In this document: positions 55,459-63,822 of the stretch, piece by piece
Layout: the number at the start of each line of letters is the position of its first letter
Numbering within the stretch: position 1 is the first letter of the stretch
Assembly: GCF_015326965.1 (NCBI RefSeq)
Contig: NZ_CP017659.1
Coordinates: 2,976,001-3,040,000 of the forward strand
Direction: 5' to 3'
DNA: 64,000 nucleotides
DNA from: Paenibacillus sp. JZ16
GTDB taxonomy: Bacteria > Bacillota > Bacilli > Paenibacillales > Paenibacillaceae
Notes under the pieces: generated by a model
Databases searched by the model: none
What the model was told of the DNA's origin: nothing
The model's input: the letters and a program-made list of their open reading frames with translations, nothing else
Position numbers and translations under genes: made by a program

Positions 55459-55603
55459 GCCTTCTCAAAGAAGTGACTGAATGTAGCTGGCTGTTAGTAG
55501 AAGCCATTCAAGTGCTTATCGGGAGTGGAGTCGTTGATCCGGACACTCGTAACCAAAAAGGTCGGCTCCGTCCATTTCCGTTCCAAGCAACTGCTGCTTC
55601 GTC

Positions 55604-55636
55604 AAAAGGCCTGTGCTCTGCTGGACAAGGCCTTTT
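55604..55636. terminator. Hairpin AAAAGGCCT...AGGCCTTTT
   Basis: AAAAGGCCT (55604-55612) and AGGCCTTTT (55628-55636). It lies between the sensor operon promoter region and the MBL terminator, with no gene ending beside it on the + strand. The 55364-55763 interval holds no gene that I can support. Confidence 0.5.
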
Positions 55637-55677
55637 AACTACTACGCCCTTCCGCTAGCCTCGAAATAAATCAGGGA

Positions 55678-55713
55678 TCGAAAAAGCCCTGCACCCCTCG
55701 GTGCAAGGCTTTT
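55678..55713 (-). terminator. Terminator of the MBL operon
   Basis: AAAAGCC-C-TGCACC (55682-55695) pairs with GGTGCA-A-GGCTTTT (55700-55713); T-tract on the - strand. Confidence 0.8.
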
Positions 55714-55763
55714 CATTTCTTCCCATGGCGCTTGCTTGCCGGAGAAGTAACCGGATAACGGTG

Positions 55764-56570
55764 CTAAAATTGAACCGAAAATCCGTTGAACCGGTGAATG
55801 CCCGTTCCAAATCGGACAAGGTCTTTTTCCCGCAGCTCTTGAACCGCCTCTTTGACCACGACCAGCCATGCCGGATCCAGTCCAAGTGTATTGTGAGAAC
55901 CATAGATGCGCTTTACACCATCGAGATTCGCGATCCGCTCCAGCGAGTTTACGAGATCCTCCGGACTTGTCGTTGGATAAAAAGCATATATCGGCGTCTC
56001 GTCATACAATAAATCCCCTGTGAACAAGTAACCCCGGTGTACATCAAATACCACGATATGTCCAGGCGAATGGCCCGGCGTGTGGTAAATAACCAGACTC
56101 CGCCCGCCCAGCTCGATGACATCTCGATCCCTTAGAATACCGTTCGGCTGCCCCTGGTAAGGGGTATAGGTTGCCGGATCGAAGGAAGCCGGTACCGGCC
56201 TCGTGATATCGCGTGAAATGTCCTTACGGATTTGTTCAATGGACAGCTTCTTAATCCCGCTGACGAGCCAGTCCTCCTCAGCCTCATGCACATAAATCTC
56301 TCCGTACTGCCCATGACTGCCGATATGATCCGCGTGAACATGCGTGGTTAGCACCACAACAGGTAAATCCGTCAGCTGATCGGTCATCCGCCTCATGTTG
56401 TCGATGCCAAGTCCCGTATCAATCAGTGCGGCACGCTCGCTTCCGATCAACAGAAACGAATGTACCTTCTCCCAATGTCCGTATTCACTGATCGCGAACG
56501 TGGTCTCATCCAGCTGCGATACGGTAAACCATGCATCATCGATAACGACGTTATGTTGATGATTCTCCAT
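55764..56570 (-). CDS. Metallo-beta-lactamase fold hydrolase
   Basis: A 268-residue MBL-fold protein. TTHVHADHIGSHG is the HxHxDH metal motif, HTPGHSPGHIVVFD the next histidine, LFTGDLLYDE the bridging aspartate and YGSHNTLG the last histidine, so the two-metal site is complete. The substrate could be a thioester, lactone or small phosphoester. The ATG at 56570 has GGGGGAG at 9 bases; a longer frame lacks a site. It is second in a unit with the ArsR-like regulator and ends at a terminator. Confidence 0.88.
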   Translation of the reverse strand: MENHQHNVVIDDAWFTVSQLDETTFAISEYGHWEKVHSFLLIGSERAALIDTGLGIDNMRRMTDQLTDLPVVVLTTHVHADHIGSHGQYGEIYVHEAEEDWLVSGIKKLSIEQIRKDISRDITRPVPASFDPATYTPYQGQPNGILRDRDVIELGGRSLVIYHTPGHSPGHIVVFDVHRGYLFTGDLLYDETPIYAFYPTTSPEDLVNSLERIANLDGVKRIYGSHNTLGLDPAWLVVVKEAVQELREKDLVRFGTGIHRFNGFSVQF

Positions 56571-56594
56571 ATGTAATGACTCCCCCATCAAGGA

Positions 56595-57200
56595 TTATCG
56601 AATGGTGATATCCTCCTGATTATCTTGAAATGCGATCAACGACATATAGTAATTTTTCTCTTCCGTGGACACAGGCGTATGGCCTGTTTCGGCCGTCTCC
56701 ATCGTAAAGTGTTTATTCATGAGCTGCTTGAACTCATCCACAAAAGCATGGAAGCTCTCCTTTGTTGCATGAAAACGGTAGGTCCCTGCAATGTTTTTTC
56801 GATAGTGTTCGCTTGTGCTGTCCAAGGCAAGAGAAGAAGCCGGCGCGCTTTCGATTTTCGTCCGGGTAACATCGAGTGTCTCCATAAATACCTGTCTGGA
56901 TGTTTCCACCAAATCCAGGCTCGGCAGCAAATGATCCTCCGGAATGAAACGGCTTGCGACGGCGCGATAGTATTTCTGCACGATACCGTTCTTCTCTTCC
57001 TTCCGGACCACGTGAATGATGCCGTGCTTCTCCAGCTCCTTCAGATGAAAGTAAATATTGTTCCGCGTAATGTCCAGTACCTCGGCTAGCTGCTGTCCGG
57101 TGTAGGCATCTTTCACGAGATTCATCAGGATCTTGGTGCGCAGGGGATCGGCAATCGCTTTGAGCTGTTCATGAGTTTTAATTCTATAAACACCAGTCAT
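56595..57200 (-). CDS. ArsR-like winged-helix regulator
   Basis: A 201-residue regulator. The N-terminal winged helix (THEQLKAIADPLRTKILMNLVKDAYTGQQLAEVL, HTH about 8-60, then NNIYFHLKELEKHG) is of the ArsR-like helix-turn-helix 20 type; the C-terminal half (about 90-201) is helical, with no cysteine cluster for metal sensing. ATG at 57200 with GGAGG upstream. A promoter (TTGACC-N18-TAGGAT, 57263-57292) and a palindromic operator lie in front of it. First gene of a two-gene operon with the MBL hydrolase; probably represses itself. Confidence 0.85.
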   Translation of the reverse strand: MTGVYRIKTHEQLKAIADPLRTKILMNLVKDAYTGQQLAEVLDITRNNIYFHLKELEKHGIIHVVRKEEKNGIVQKYYRAVASRFIPEDHLLPSLDLVETSRQVFMETLDVTRTKIESAPASSLALDSTSEHYRKNIAGTYRFHATKESFHAFVDEFKQLMNKHFTMETAETGHTPVSTEEKNYYMSLIAFQDNQEDITIR

Positions 57201-57229
57201 TTTAATTTTAACACCTCCATACACTTTAC

Positions 57230-57249
57230 CGGTAAAATTTATTTTACCG
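57230..57249. promoter_or_regulatory. Operator of the ArsR-MBL operon
   Basis: CGGTAAAA (57230-57237), a four-base spacer, and TTTTACCG (57242-57249) form a perfect inverted repeat. It lies about 7-26 bases downstream of the presumed transcription start and ahead of the ribosome binding site, an ideal place for a repressor. Confidence 0.7.
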
Positions 57250-57262
57250 TCTTTTGTGTTTC

Positions 57263-57292
57263 ATCCTATCATGATCTTTATCCGCAGGTCAA
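57263..57292 (-). promoter_or_regulatory. Promoter of the ArsR-MBL operon
   Basis: TTGACC (57287-57292) and TAGGAT (57263-57268) on the - strand are 18 bases apart. Confidence 0.6.
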
Positions 57293-57500
57293 CTTGCTGC
57301 CCCTAAGATTTTTCCGTTATACCAGATTGGAGCCGAGTGCGAGTCAACGATGATACCATTTGGCAATACTGTTATAACACGAAGGAAATCACGCAGGGAT
57401 CCCGTCTTATACACTTAGCCTGCTCCCCTTAAGCAGCTGAATTGTGATATATTATCCACAATCGTATATACGACATTATGACGTTCAAAGGATGTGCCTC

Positions 57501-58016
57501 ATGTTTGACCCGACGATATTCGAAAATTTAAAGGTTGGCATCGAAAACGCGGTCTACGATCTCGATAACCTCGATGAAATCATTCGTGTTACCGATCGGA
57601 AGGATCTTCTGGATATGGCCACGTTATCCAGAAGTTTTAGCCTCCGGTTCGAGCTGGCTGCGTCATCCACAACTTCAGCCGAAATTTGCCTGGAGACCGG
57701 GCTCCGGGATTTGGCGGCCGAGATCTTGGAAATTCCGGAAGGTCAGCCAGCCTGCGAGCTGAAACTCCGCTTTTATAAACATATCGCTGATGCTTCCATA
57801 GCGTGTCCGGCTATTGCCCAGATCATAAAGGAGATATGGAATCCGGAGCTTCCTCCGCTGCAAACGATACGGTACACCTACAGCGATGATCCGGTACCGC
57901 TTCACAACACGATCGAGCTTCGCTTTCCTCGTAGAATCAACGAAGAACAGATGGGAGATATTCCGAATATCTTGGAATTCATGCTTCGTACGCTGGGAGA
58001 ATTAGACCAGATATAA
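57501..58016 (+). CDS. Protein of unknown function
   Basis: A 171-residue soluble acidic protein (starts MFDPTIFENLKVGIENAVYD). No named domain recognised; LEIPEGQPACELKLRFYKHIADASIAC and PRRINEEQMGDIPNILEFMLRTLG are its best marked blocks. ATG at 57501 follows AAGGATG. Its 5' region has a palindromic ATTGTG...CACAAT (57441-57462) and CGTATATACG (57463-57472). A terminator follows. Confidence 0.65.
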   Translation: MFDPTIFENLKVGIENAVYDLDNLDEIIRVTDRKDLLDMATLSRSFSLRFELAASSTTSAEICLETGLRDLAAEILEIPEGQPACELKLRFYKHIADASIACPAIAQIIKEIWNPELPPLQTIRYTYSDDPVPLHNTIELRFPRRINEEQMGDIPNILEFMLRTLGELDQI

Positions 58017-58045
58017 CTTAAAGATAACCGAGATTTCTCATAAAG

Positions 58046-58080
58046 AAAGCCTGCCCACGATCATCGCGGACAGGCTTTTT
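58046..58080 (+). terminator. Terminator between the unknown gene and catE
   Basis: AAAGCCTG (58046-58053) and CAGGCTTT (58071-58078) plus partial inner pairing, followed by T's on the + strand; may also serve catE. Confidence 0.75.
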
Positions 58081-58091
58081 AACTTATATTA

Positions 58092-58946
58092 TTAAGCAAC
58101 AACCAACCGGATCCAGATATCCGAAGGATCTTGAACGGCCCAGACGCCATCGCGCTGCTCCAGGCCCAGTCCCGCCTCACGGATACGGCCGGTTACCGCT
58201 TCAAGCTCTTCATGGCTCGGAAGCTCAATCGTATAATCTTCCATCCCCGCAGCGCTCCGTGGTGTGTTCGGCACACCGATTCCTGCCCAAACATTGAGCC
58301 CGATATGGTGATGGTACCCTCCCGCAGATATAAACAACGCAGCGCCGCCGTAATGGGCTGTCAGCTCAAACCCCAGAACATCGCAATAAAATACGCGGGC
58401 ATCATGCAGGTTGGACACGTGGAAATGCACATGCCCGATAACCGTCTCTTCAGGAAGTCCATACCATTCCTTGTCCTTGGAGAGAGCCAGCAGTCCTTCT
58501 ACATCGACAGGGTCGGTAGTCATCACATATTCCCCATTGGCATCACGCTTCCAGATATCCCTTGGTCGGTCGGCATAAATCTCGATGCCGTTCCCGTCCG
58601 GATCATTAATGTACAATGCTTCGCTGACCAAATGATCGCCTTGACCGACTGGAATGTTATGCGCAATCAGATTGGCAAGCGCAAGCCCGAGCGATTCCCG
58701 ATTCGGAACCAGAATTGCAAAATGGTACAGACCTGCCGTCCGGGTCTGCGGTCTCACCAGATCTTGAATTTCCTCTATAATCAGCAGCGGCTGTTTGCCG
58801 TCTGCCGTCAATTCGGCAACACGGCCATGCTGGCGAAGCATTTTCAACCCGACGACTTCTGTATAAAAGCGAACAGATTGTGCCAGATTACTGATCCGCA
58901 GAGAGACCGGGCCAAGCTTTGTGGATGGATGTATAATGGCTGTCAT
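58092..58946 (-). CDS. catE: Catechol-2,3-dioxygenase (CatE)
   Basis: A 284-residue two-module extradiol dioxygenase that matches B. subtilis CatE (285 residues) block by block: RFYTEVVGLKMLRQHGRVAELTADGKQPLL, ADRPRDIWKRDANGEYVMTTDPVDVEGLL and ISAGGYHHHIGLNVWAGIG. Histidines in GHVHFHVS and YHHHIGLN and the final glutamate are the iron ligands. It detoxifies catechols and quinone precursors. ATG at 58946 has AAGGAGTG. Two operator copies lie over its promoter (59012-59056); the adjacent Rrf2 gene probably controls it. Confidence 0.92.
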   Translation of the reverse strand: MTAIIHPSTKLGPVSLRISNLAQSVRFYTEVVGLKMLRQHGRVAELTADGKQPLLIIEEIQDLVRPQTRTAGLYHFAILVPNRESLGLALANLIAHNIPVGQGDHLVSEALYINDPDGNGIEIYADRPRDIWKRDANGEYVMTTDPVDVEGLLALSKDKEWYGLPEETVIGHVHFHVSNLHDARVFYCDVLGFELTAHYGGAALFISAGGYHHHIGLNVWAGIGVPNTPRSAAGMEDYTIELPSHEELEAVTGRIREAGLGLEQRDGVWAVQDPSDIWIRLVVA

Positions 58947-59011
58947 ATTCTCACTCCTTGAATGTTGTGGTTAGTTCATTCCATATATTCAGGTCAACGT
59001 CAGGTTCAACT

Positions 59012-59030
59012 TGTAATCAAATCAGTTACA
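59012..59030. promoter_or_regulatory. Rrf2-type operator, downstream copy at catE
   Basis: TGTAATCAAATCAGTTACA: arms TGTAA and TTACA. It lies 26 bases centre-to-centre from the second copy and between the promoter and catE. Confidence 0.6.
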
Positions 59031-59037
59031 TCTTGCT

Positions 59038-59056
59038 TGTAATCATTATAGTTACA
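59038..59056. promoter_or_regulatory. Rrf2-type operator over the catE -10
   Basis: TGTAATCATTATAGTTACA; its reverse strand contains the -10 TATAAT of the catE promoter. Arms TGTAA/TTACA with inner TATAAT/ATTATA. Confidence 0.7.
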
Positions 59057-59074
59057 GGACATCCTTGTTGTCAA
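59045..59074 (-). promoter_or_regulatory. Promoter of catE
   Basis: TTGACA (59069-59074) and TATAAT (59045-59050) on the - strand, 18 bases apart, with the -10 inside the operator. Confidence 0.75.
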
Positions 59075-59163
59075 ACCCAGTAATTTACAAGTACATCGAG
59101 TCGCCAACATTTAACCAAAAGAAAACGCCCATCCTACATAAGGATCGAGCGTGTGATTTTTGC

Positions 59164-59607
59164 CTATTCACTTGATGTTCCATTCGCAGAGGCATCAATT
59201 TTCCGGACAATCTCTTCCAGATTCACCTCATGCAGCGTGTTCTCCATGGCCTTCTGGGCGGCTGAAAAAACCGGGACAATCGCCGTTTGAATATGTTTGC
59301 CGACAGGACATTTTGTGTCCGAATTCTCATGAATGCCAAACAAGGAATCCTCCTGCACGACATGAACGGCATGATAAATATCCAGCAGCGTAATCTCGGA
59401 CGGTTGCCTTGCCAGCTTCGCTCCCGCTACGCCAGGTTTAACCTCCACCAGGCCCGCTTTGCTCAGCATGCCTACAATACGCCGGATAACCACAGGATTC
59501 GTGTTCACACTCTCCGCGATATAATCTGAGGTGCTGACGCCAGCCTTATTCATCTCCAGCACGGAGAGAATATGAATGGCCACTGCAAATCGGCTGCTTA
59601 TGTTCAT
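59164..59607 (-). CDS. Rrf2 family transcriptional regulator
   Basis: A 147-residue Rrf2 regulator: MNISSRFAVAIHILSVLEMN start, winged helix through TSDYIAESVNTNPVVIRRIVGMLSKAGLVEV, then GGAxL-like AGAKLARQPSEITLLDIYHAV. There is one cysteine (TKCPVGKHIQ), so no iron-sulfur cluster of the IscR/NsrR kind; a thiol switch like that of YwnA/SaiR relatives is plausible. ATG at 59607 follows AGGAGGGG. Its own -10 is covered by the same operator found at catE. Confidence 0.88.
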   Translation of the reverse strand: MNISSRFAVAIHILSVLEMNKAGVSTSDYIAESVNTNPVVIRRIVGMLSKAGLVEVKPGVAGAKLARQPSEITLLDIYHAVHVVQEDSLFGIHENSDTKCPVGKHIQTAIVPVFSAAQKAMENTLHEVNLEEIVRKIDASANGTSSE

Positions 59608-59652
59608 GTGACCCCTCCTGACGGACCAAATCTTCAGATGACTATCATATCA

Positions 59653-59671
59653 TGTAACCATCATAGTTACA
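59653..59671. promoter_or_regulatory. Rrf2-type operator over the rrf2 -10
   Basis: TGTAACCATCATAGTTACA, nearly identical to the copy at catE; its reverse strand holds the -10 TATGAT. Confidence 0.7.
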
Positions 59672-59688
59672 TTAACCCTTAAAGTCAA
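59660..59688 (-). promoter_or_regulatory. Promoter of the Rrf2 gene
   Basis: TTGACT (59683-59688) and TATGAT (59660-59665) on the - strand, 17 bases apart, with the -10 inside the operator. Confidence 0.7.
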
Positions 59689-59886
59689 CGGTGAAGCCGC
59701 TGCCCCTTAATCCAAAATCAGGCACTTGATATACAAATTTCAAAATTTTATGGGATATAATGTAATTTTATGTTGATTTTCCCGAACTTTTCACTATAAT
59801 TATCACAATACGTATTGGTAAAATCAACCTATTCAAACATAATCCAGGCATCCCTGCATGATCCAAAACATTCAAGGAGGAAATCC

Positions 59887-60927
59887 ATGGATCCCAGCCA
59901 ACATCGAAATGAAACGTATACTATCAGACGTCCTCGAAAGCCCAAACGCCGTCTCAAACTCAAAAAATGGGTAGGAGTATCCTTTACTATACTGATTCTC
60001 TTAGGCGGACTAGGCTATATTTTCAGAAAAGAATTATCCTGGATAGCGTTTCAGGCTTTTTTCGCGAAAGATATCAAACATACGCTCGAGCAATCCTACA
60101 AACCTGTTGGTCCTTCTGATTCGCCCGAGCCTATTGCGGAGGCAACGAAACCATTCTCGGTTTTGCTTCTGGGCGTTGATCAACGCGAGGACGAGCCTGC
60201 CCGTTCCGACACCATCATCTACTCTGTCATCCGACCTGACCTTAATAAAATTTTGCTTGTCTCCATTCCGAGAGATACCTACACCGAAGTCATCGGCAGG
60301 GGAGTCACCTCCCGAATCAACTCAGCTTACGCCCACGGCGGCGCGAAAATGGCCATGGATACGGTTGAGCATCTGTTTCAGCACCCTGTCGATTATTATG
60401 CAGCCATCAATTTCCACGGATTAACGGATATCGTCAATGCATTGGATGGGATTAAACTCCCCATCGATAAAGTCATCGAGAACAAGAGCGCCCGTCATAT
60501 CAAATTGCGGATCGAGCCGAACAAGCCGATTTATGATGGAACAGAGGCATTAAATTATATAAGGTACCGGGAGGATTCGGATTTCAACCGTACCATGCGT
60601 CAACGCATATTCCTCAGTTCCTTAATGGATCGGGTATTTGAATTGAGAAATATAACCAAAATCCCGGAGCTGATTCGTATCGGAGGCAGCAATCTCACGA
60701 TGGACTTAAACTCCGATTTCATTCTCAAGCTGGCCGAAAACCTATTTTTTAATGACTCTCCACCGACATTTGAGAATTACATGCTAAAGGGAAAAGATCT
60801 AGTGATCCGCGGCGATTACTTCTATGATCCGGACGATTCGGACATCCGGTATATTCAAGAACTGCTTGCCAACTGGTCTGATGAAAAGACCAAGCTGGAA
60901 GATTTGATGATCCCAGGTGCGAAGTGA
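59887..60927 (+). CDS. LCP family protein (LytR-CpsA-Psr)
   Basis: A 346-residue cell-wall glycopolymer transferase. After a basic N-terminus there is one membrane helix (WVGVSFTILILLGGLGYIF, residues about 27-46), then the LCP domain: FSVLLLGVDQRED, ARSDTIIYSVIRPD, VSIPRDTYTEV, SRINSAYAHGG and ALNYIRYRE with its conserved arginines. It attaches teichoic acids or similar polymers to peptidoglycan outside the membrane. ATG at 59887 has AAGGAGG; a longer frame is rejected. Confidence 0.9.
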   Translation: MDPSQHRNETYTIRRPRKPKRRLKLKKWVGVSFTILILLGGLGYIFRKELSWIAFQAFFAKDIKHTLEQSYKPVGPSDSPEPIAEATKPFSVLLLGVDQREDEPARSDTIIYSVIRPDLNKILLVSIPRDTYTEVIGRGVTSRINSAYAHGGAKMAMDTVEHLFQHPVDYYAAINFHGLTDIVNALDGIKLPIDKVIENKSARHIKLRIEPNKPIYDGTEALNYIRYREDSDFNRTMRQRIFLSSLMDRVFELRNITKIPELIRIGGSNLTMDLNSDFILKLAENLFFNDSPPTFENYMLKGKDLVIRGDYFYDPDDSDIRYIQELLANWSDEKTKLEDLMIPGAK

Positions 60928-60993
60928 ATCTGATCACACGAGGTTGGATGAATCGCCTGACTAAGGTAAAGCTTGTTATGAACGATCCATGAT

Positions 60994-61034
60994 AAAAAAC
61001 CTCCCTTTCGCGTACCACGAAAGGGAGGCTTTTT
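60994..61034 (+). terminator. Terminator after the LCP gene
   Basis: CCTCCCTTTCG (61000-61010) and CGAAAGGGAGG (61018-61028) with T's on the + strand and also on the - strand, where the 54-residue gene ends. Confidence 0.85.
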
Positions 61035-61055
61035 AAAGAATACCATCTGCTCCTT

Positions 61056-61220
61056 CTAGAACATCGGAAATACGTATTTGATAAGGAAATACAAAAATCC
61101 AAAGAAGATAATCAGATAAGCCACATACTTAATTAACGTAGATGCTACCCTGCTGGAGTCATTCCGCTCCTCGATATTGCGGGTCTCGATCTCCACGTCT
61201 CGGTCACGCTGCCTGCTCAT
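61056..61220 (-). CDS. 54-residue single-span membrane protein
   Basis: ATG at 61220 with GGAGG eight bases upstream, stop TAG at 61056-61058. A charged N-terminal half (MSRQRDRDVEIETRNIEERN) is followed by one hydrophobic span near the C-terminus (VAYLIIFFGFLYFLIKYVF). Ends PMF. No family is known to me. It is too short for a length-filtered ORF list, but the ribosome binding site and composition support it. Confidence 0.65.
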   Translation of the reverse strand: MSRQRDRDVEIETRNIEERNDSSRVASTLIKYVAYLIIFFGFLYFLIKYVFPMF

Positions 61221-61336
61221 AGTCTCCACCTCCATCCGATTCTTTAGTTGCAGATGTTGGTTATTTCTTGACGCTTACTACTCTTTACACACACGTCTGG
61301 AGATTGAACCAAGCTTCAGGTCAGGAGATGGCAAGC

Positions 61337-62257
61337 TTAGAGAAAGCCGATCATGGCAGGCAGAACGATAAAGGAAGCCAGCGTGGTCCACAGTATGCAC
61401 CTGGATACCAGCTTGGGCGCGGCATCGTATTGTTCAGCAAGGATTACCGCATTCACGGCTGCTGGCATCGCCGACAAAATCAGGATGACCGCAAACAAGG
61501 TTCCCTCAATGGATAAAATCGCGAGCAATCCCCAAGCCACCAATGGGCCCGCCAGCATTCGCATCGCCATGCCCGACCAGAATCCGCGCTTGGAGACGGC
61601 AGAAGCTCCGCCATCCCGAACCCCGACCATCTGGGCTCCCAGTATGACAAGAGCGAGCGGCGCATAAGCCGCGGACAGCATGGAAACGCCGGTATTCAAC
61701 CCTTCCGGAAGCTGAAAATCCGTCAACCGGAAGAGCACGGCGAGTCCCGCCGCGTAAACCGAGGGGAGCGTAAACACCGATTTGATCGCCTTTGCGGCGG
61801 AAAAATGAGATCTCGCTGCCAGGTACACCCCTAATGTATTCATAATGATAATCTGCACAATGACATACACAGAAGCTTTATCCAGCCCTGCTTGCCCGAA
61901 GGCAAGCAGAACGAGGGGAAGCCCGTAATTCACGCTGTTGGTAAAAATAGTGGTCAAGGCGAGCCCCGATTTCTCTGTCTGGGACAAGCCCAGCATTTTA
62001 CCGGCTAAGGCACTCAGCACCCAAAGCGCAATCACATTCAACAAGCAAAACGCAACCGTTACCGTGACCTCATTCGAGGTAATCGAAGCCTTCTCCAGCG
62101 TTTCGAAGATCAGAGCCGGGCTCAGCACATATAAAGACAGGGCCGAAAGGCCCTTGGTTTCAATGCCCTTGAATCGCTTGAGCAGTGCTCCGCCGATGAC
62201 GGGCAGTGATATGGGTAGGAATACGCCATAAATCGTAGCTAAGAAAGAAGAGATCAT
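61337..62257 (-). CDS. AEC family transporter
   Basis: A 306-residue permease of the auxin efflux carrier/malate type with about ten membrane helices in two inverted halves, separated by a short loop. ISLPVIGGALLKRFKGIETKGLSALSLYVLSP and FTNSVNYGLPLVLLAFGQAG (with the NxxxxGxP element) are typical of the family. ATG at 62257 has AAAGGTGG; a longer frame is rejected. Likely exports or imports a small organic acid. Confidence 0.85.
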   Translation of the reverse strand: MISSFLATIYGVFLPISLPVIGGALLKRFKGIETKGLSALSLYVLSPALIFETLEKASITSNEVTVTVAFCLLNVIALWVLSALAGKMLGLSQTEKSGLALTTIFTNSVNYGLPLVLLAFGQAGLDKASVYVIVQIIIMNTLGVYLAARSHFSAAKAIKSVFTLPSVYAAGLAVLFRLTDFQLPEGLNTGVSMLSAAYAPLALVILGAQMVGVRDGGASAVSKRGFWSGMAMRMLAGPLVAWGLLAILSIEGTLFAVILILSAMPAAVNAVILAEQYDAAPKLVSRCILWTTLASFIVLPAMIGFL

Positions 62258-62513
62258 GAGGTCCACCTTTATGCAAAGTAAAAATTCTTGGTCCGCCGCT
62301 GTTGTCATTTCAACTAACGTATCCCGTTGGTTGAGCCATAAATCATCGATTATTTGCACTTTGGAAAACTAGCTATCCTCTGACGGATTTATAATCGCCA
62401 GAACCTGATGATCCACCCACTTACCGTTGATCTTTGCATTGCTTCGAGAGATGGGCTCTTTGTATAAGGTCGACGACAGCCATCCAAGTTTGCTCCGGAC
62501 CACGCACCGAGCG

Positions 62514-63257
62514 CACAGGGGGCGGCGCGCTCAGTGCGTGCACACAGGCGCCGCCGCGCTCGGTGCGTGCGCACAGGGGACAGCGCTCGGTGCCGGGACG
62601 CCGCGAACGGTGTACGGACATAAGACCTGCTCCGTGCGGACCGTGATTCCGCTATTTGCAAACAAAGGTACTAAAATTAAGCTTAAGCGGACACTTGTTC
62701 CGCTATTGCCGGCATATCACAGCAAAAAACAGGCAAAAGCCGAGAGTAACGGATTCTGTGTCCGCAAAGCCTTAAATTTGGCACTGTTGTTGGCAAATAG
62801 CGGACCTCCTGTCCGCATCACTCCGTGCATATTGCACATCATCAGCGCATATTGCACATCATCCGCGCATATCGCACATCGTCAGCACAGGGGGCGGCGC
62901 GCTCAGTGCGTGCACACAGGCGCCGCCGCGCTCGGTGCGTGCGCACAGGGGACAGCGCTCGGTGCGGGGACGCCGCGAACGGTGTACAGACATAAGACCT
63001 GCTCCGTGCGGACCGTGATTCCGCTATTTGCAAACAAAGGTACTAAAATTAAGCTTAAGCGGACACTTGTTCCGCTATTGCCGGCATATCACAGCAAAAA
63101 ACAAGCAAAAGCCGAGAATAACGGATTCTGTGTCCGCAAAGCCTTAAATTTGGCACTGTTGTTGGCAAATAGCGGACCTCCTGTCCGCATCTCTCCGTGC
63201 ATATTGCACATCATCAGCACATATCGCACATCGTCAGTGCATATTGCACATCATCCG
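62514..63257. repeat. 372-bp tandem duplication, GC-rich with mosaic palindromes
   Basis: Copy 1 is 62514-62885 and copy 2 is 62886-63257, offset by exactly 372 bases, with only a few single-base differences and no indel seen. Each copy contains a GC-rich block with three degenerate units (GCGCTCRGTGCGTGC...CACAGG), the inverted pair CCGCTATTTGC...GCAAATAGCGG about 145 bases apart, and a short tail of the minisatellite. Just before copy 1, CGCACCGAGCGC is the reverse complement of GCGCTCGGTGCG. No credible gene: the long + strand frame across it is a by-product. Confidence 0.85.
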
Positions 63258-63760
63258 CGCATATTGCACATCTTCAGCGCATATTGCACATCATCCGCGC
63301 ATATCGCACATCATCCTCGCATATTGACATCATCAGTGCATATTGCCATCATCAGTGCATATTGCCATCATCAGTGCATATTGCCATCATCAGTGCATAT
63401 TGCCATCATCAGTGCATATTGCCATCATCAGTGCATATCGCACATCGTCAGTGCATATTGCACATCATCCGCGCATATCGCACATCATCCTCGCATATTG
63501 ACATCATCAGTGCATATTGCCATCATCAGTGCATATTGCCATCATCAGTGCATATTGCACATCTTCAGCGCATATTGCACATCATCCGCGCATATTGCAC
63601 ATCTTCAGCGCATATTGCACATCATCCGTGCATATTGCACATCATCCGTGCATATTGACATCATCAGTGCATATTGCACATCATCCGTGCATATTGCACA
63701 TCATCAGCTCATATTGCACATCATCAGCTCATATTGCACATCATCAGCGCATATTGCCCA
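63199..63760. repeat. 19/20-bp minisatellite
   Basis: About 28 tandem copies of units such as GTGCATATTGCCATCATCA (19 bases) and GCGCATATTGCACATCATCC (20 bases), with related variants. The core GTGCA-TAT-TGCAC is a near-palindrome. The units follow each other without unique spacers, so this is not CRISPR. It is the expanded version of the short array at the end of each 372-bp copy. Confidence 0.88.
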
Positions 63761-63794
63761 TCGATTCCGACTTTTATATTATTGAATCGGTATT

Positions 63795-63822
63795 GCCATT
63801 TCCCCTCTTTCGGGAAAATGGC
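63795..63822 (+). terminator. Hairpin at the right end of the repeat array
   Basis: GCCATTT-C-CCC (63795-63805) pairs with GGG-A-AAATGGC (63812-63822). Before it CGATTC...GAATCG forms another small stem. No strong T-tract, so termination is doubtful. Confidence 0.4.

Noticed and set aside
63199..63760. CRISPR array
   Set aside because: The units are contiguous 19/20-base repeats with no unique spacers, and no cas genes are near.
62427..63785. 452-codon frame on the + strand across the repeat region
   Set aside because: It consists of the 372-bp duplication and the minisatellite; the encoded protein cycles through three frames of the 19-base unit, there is no ribosome binding site and no domain.
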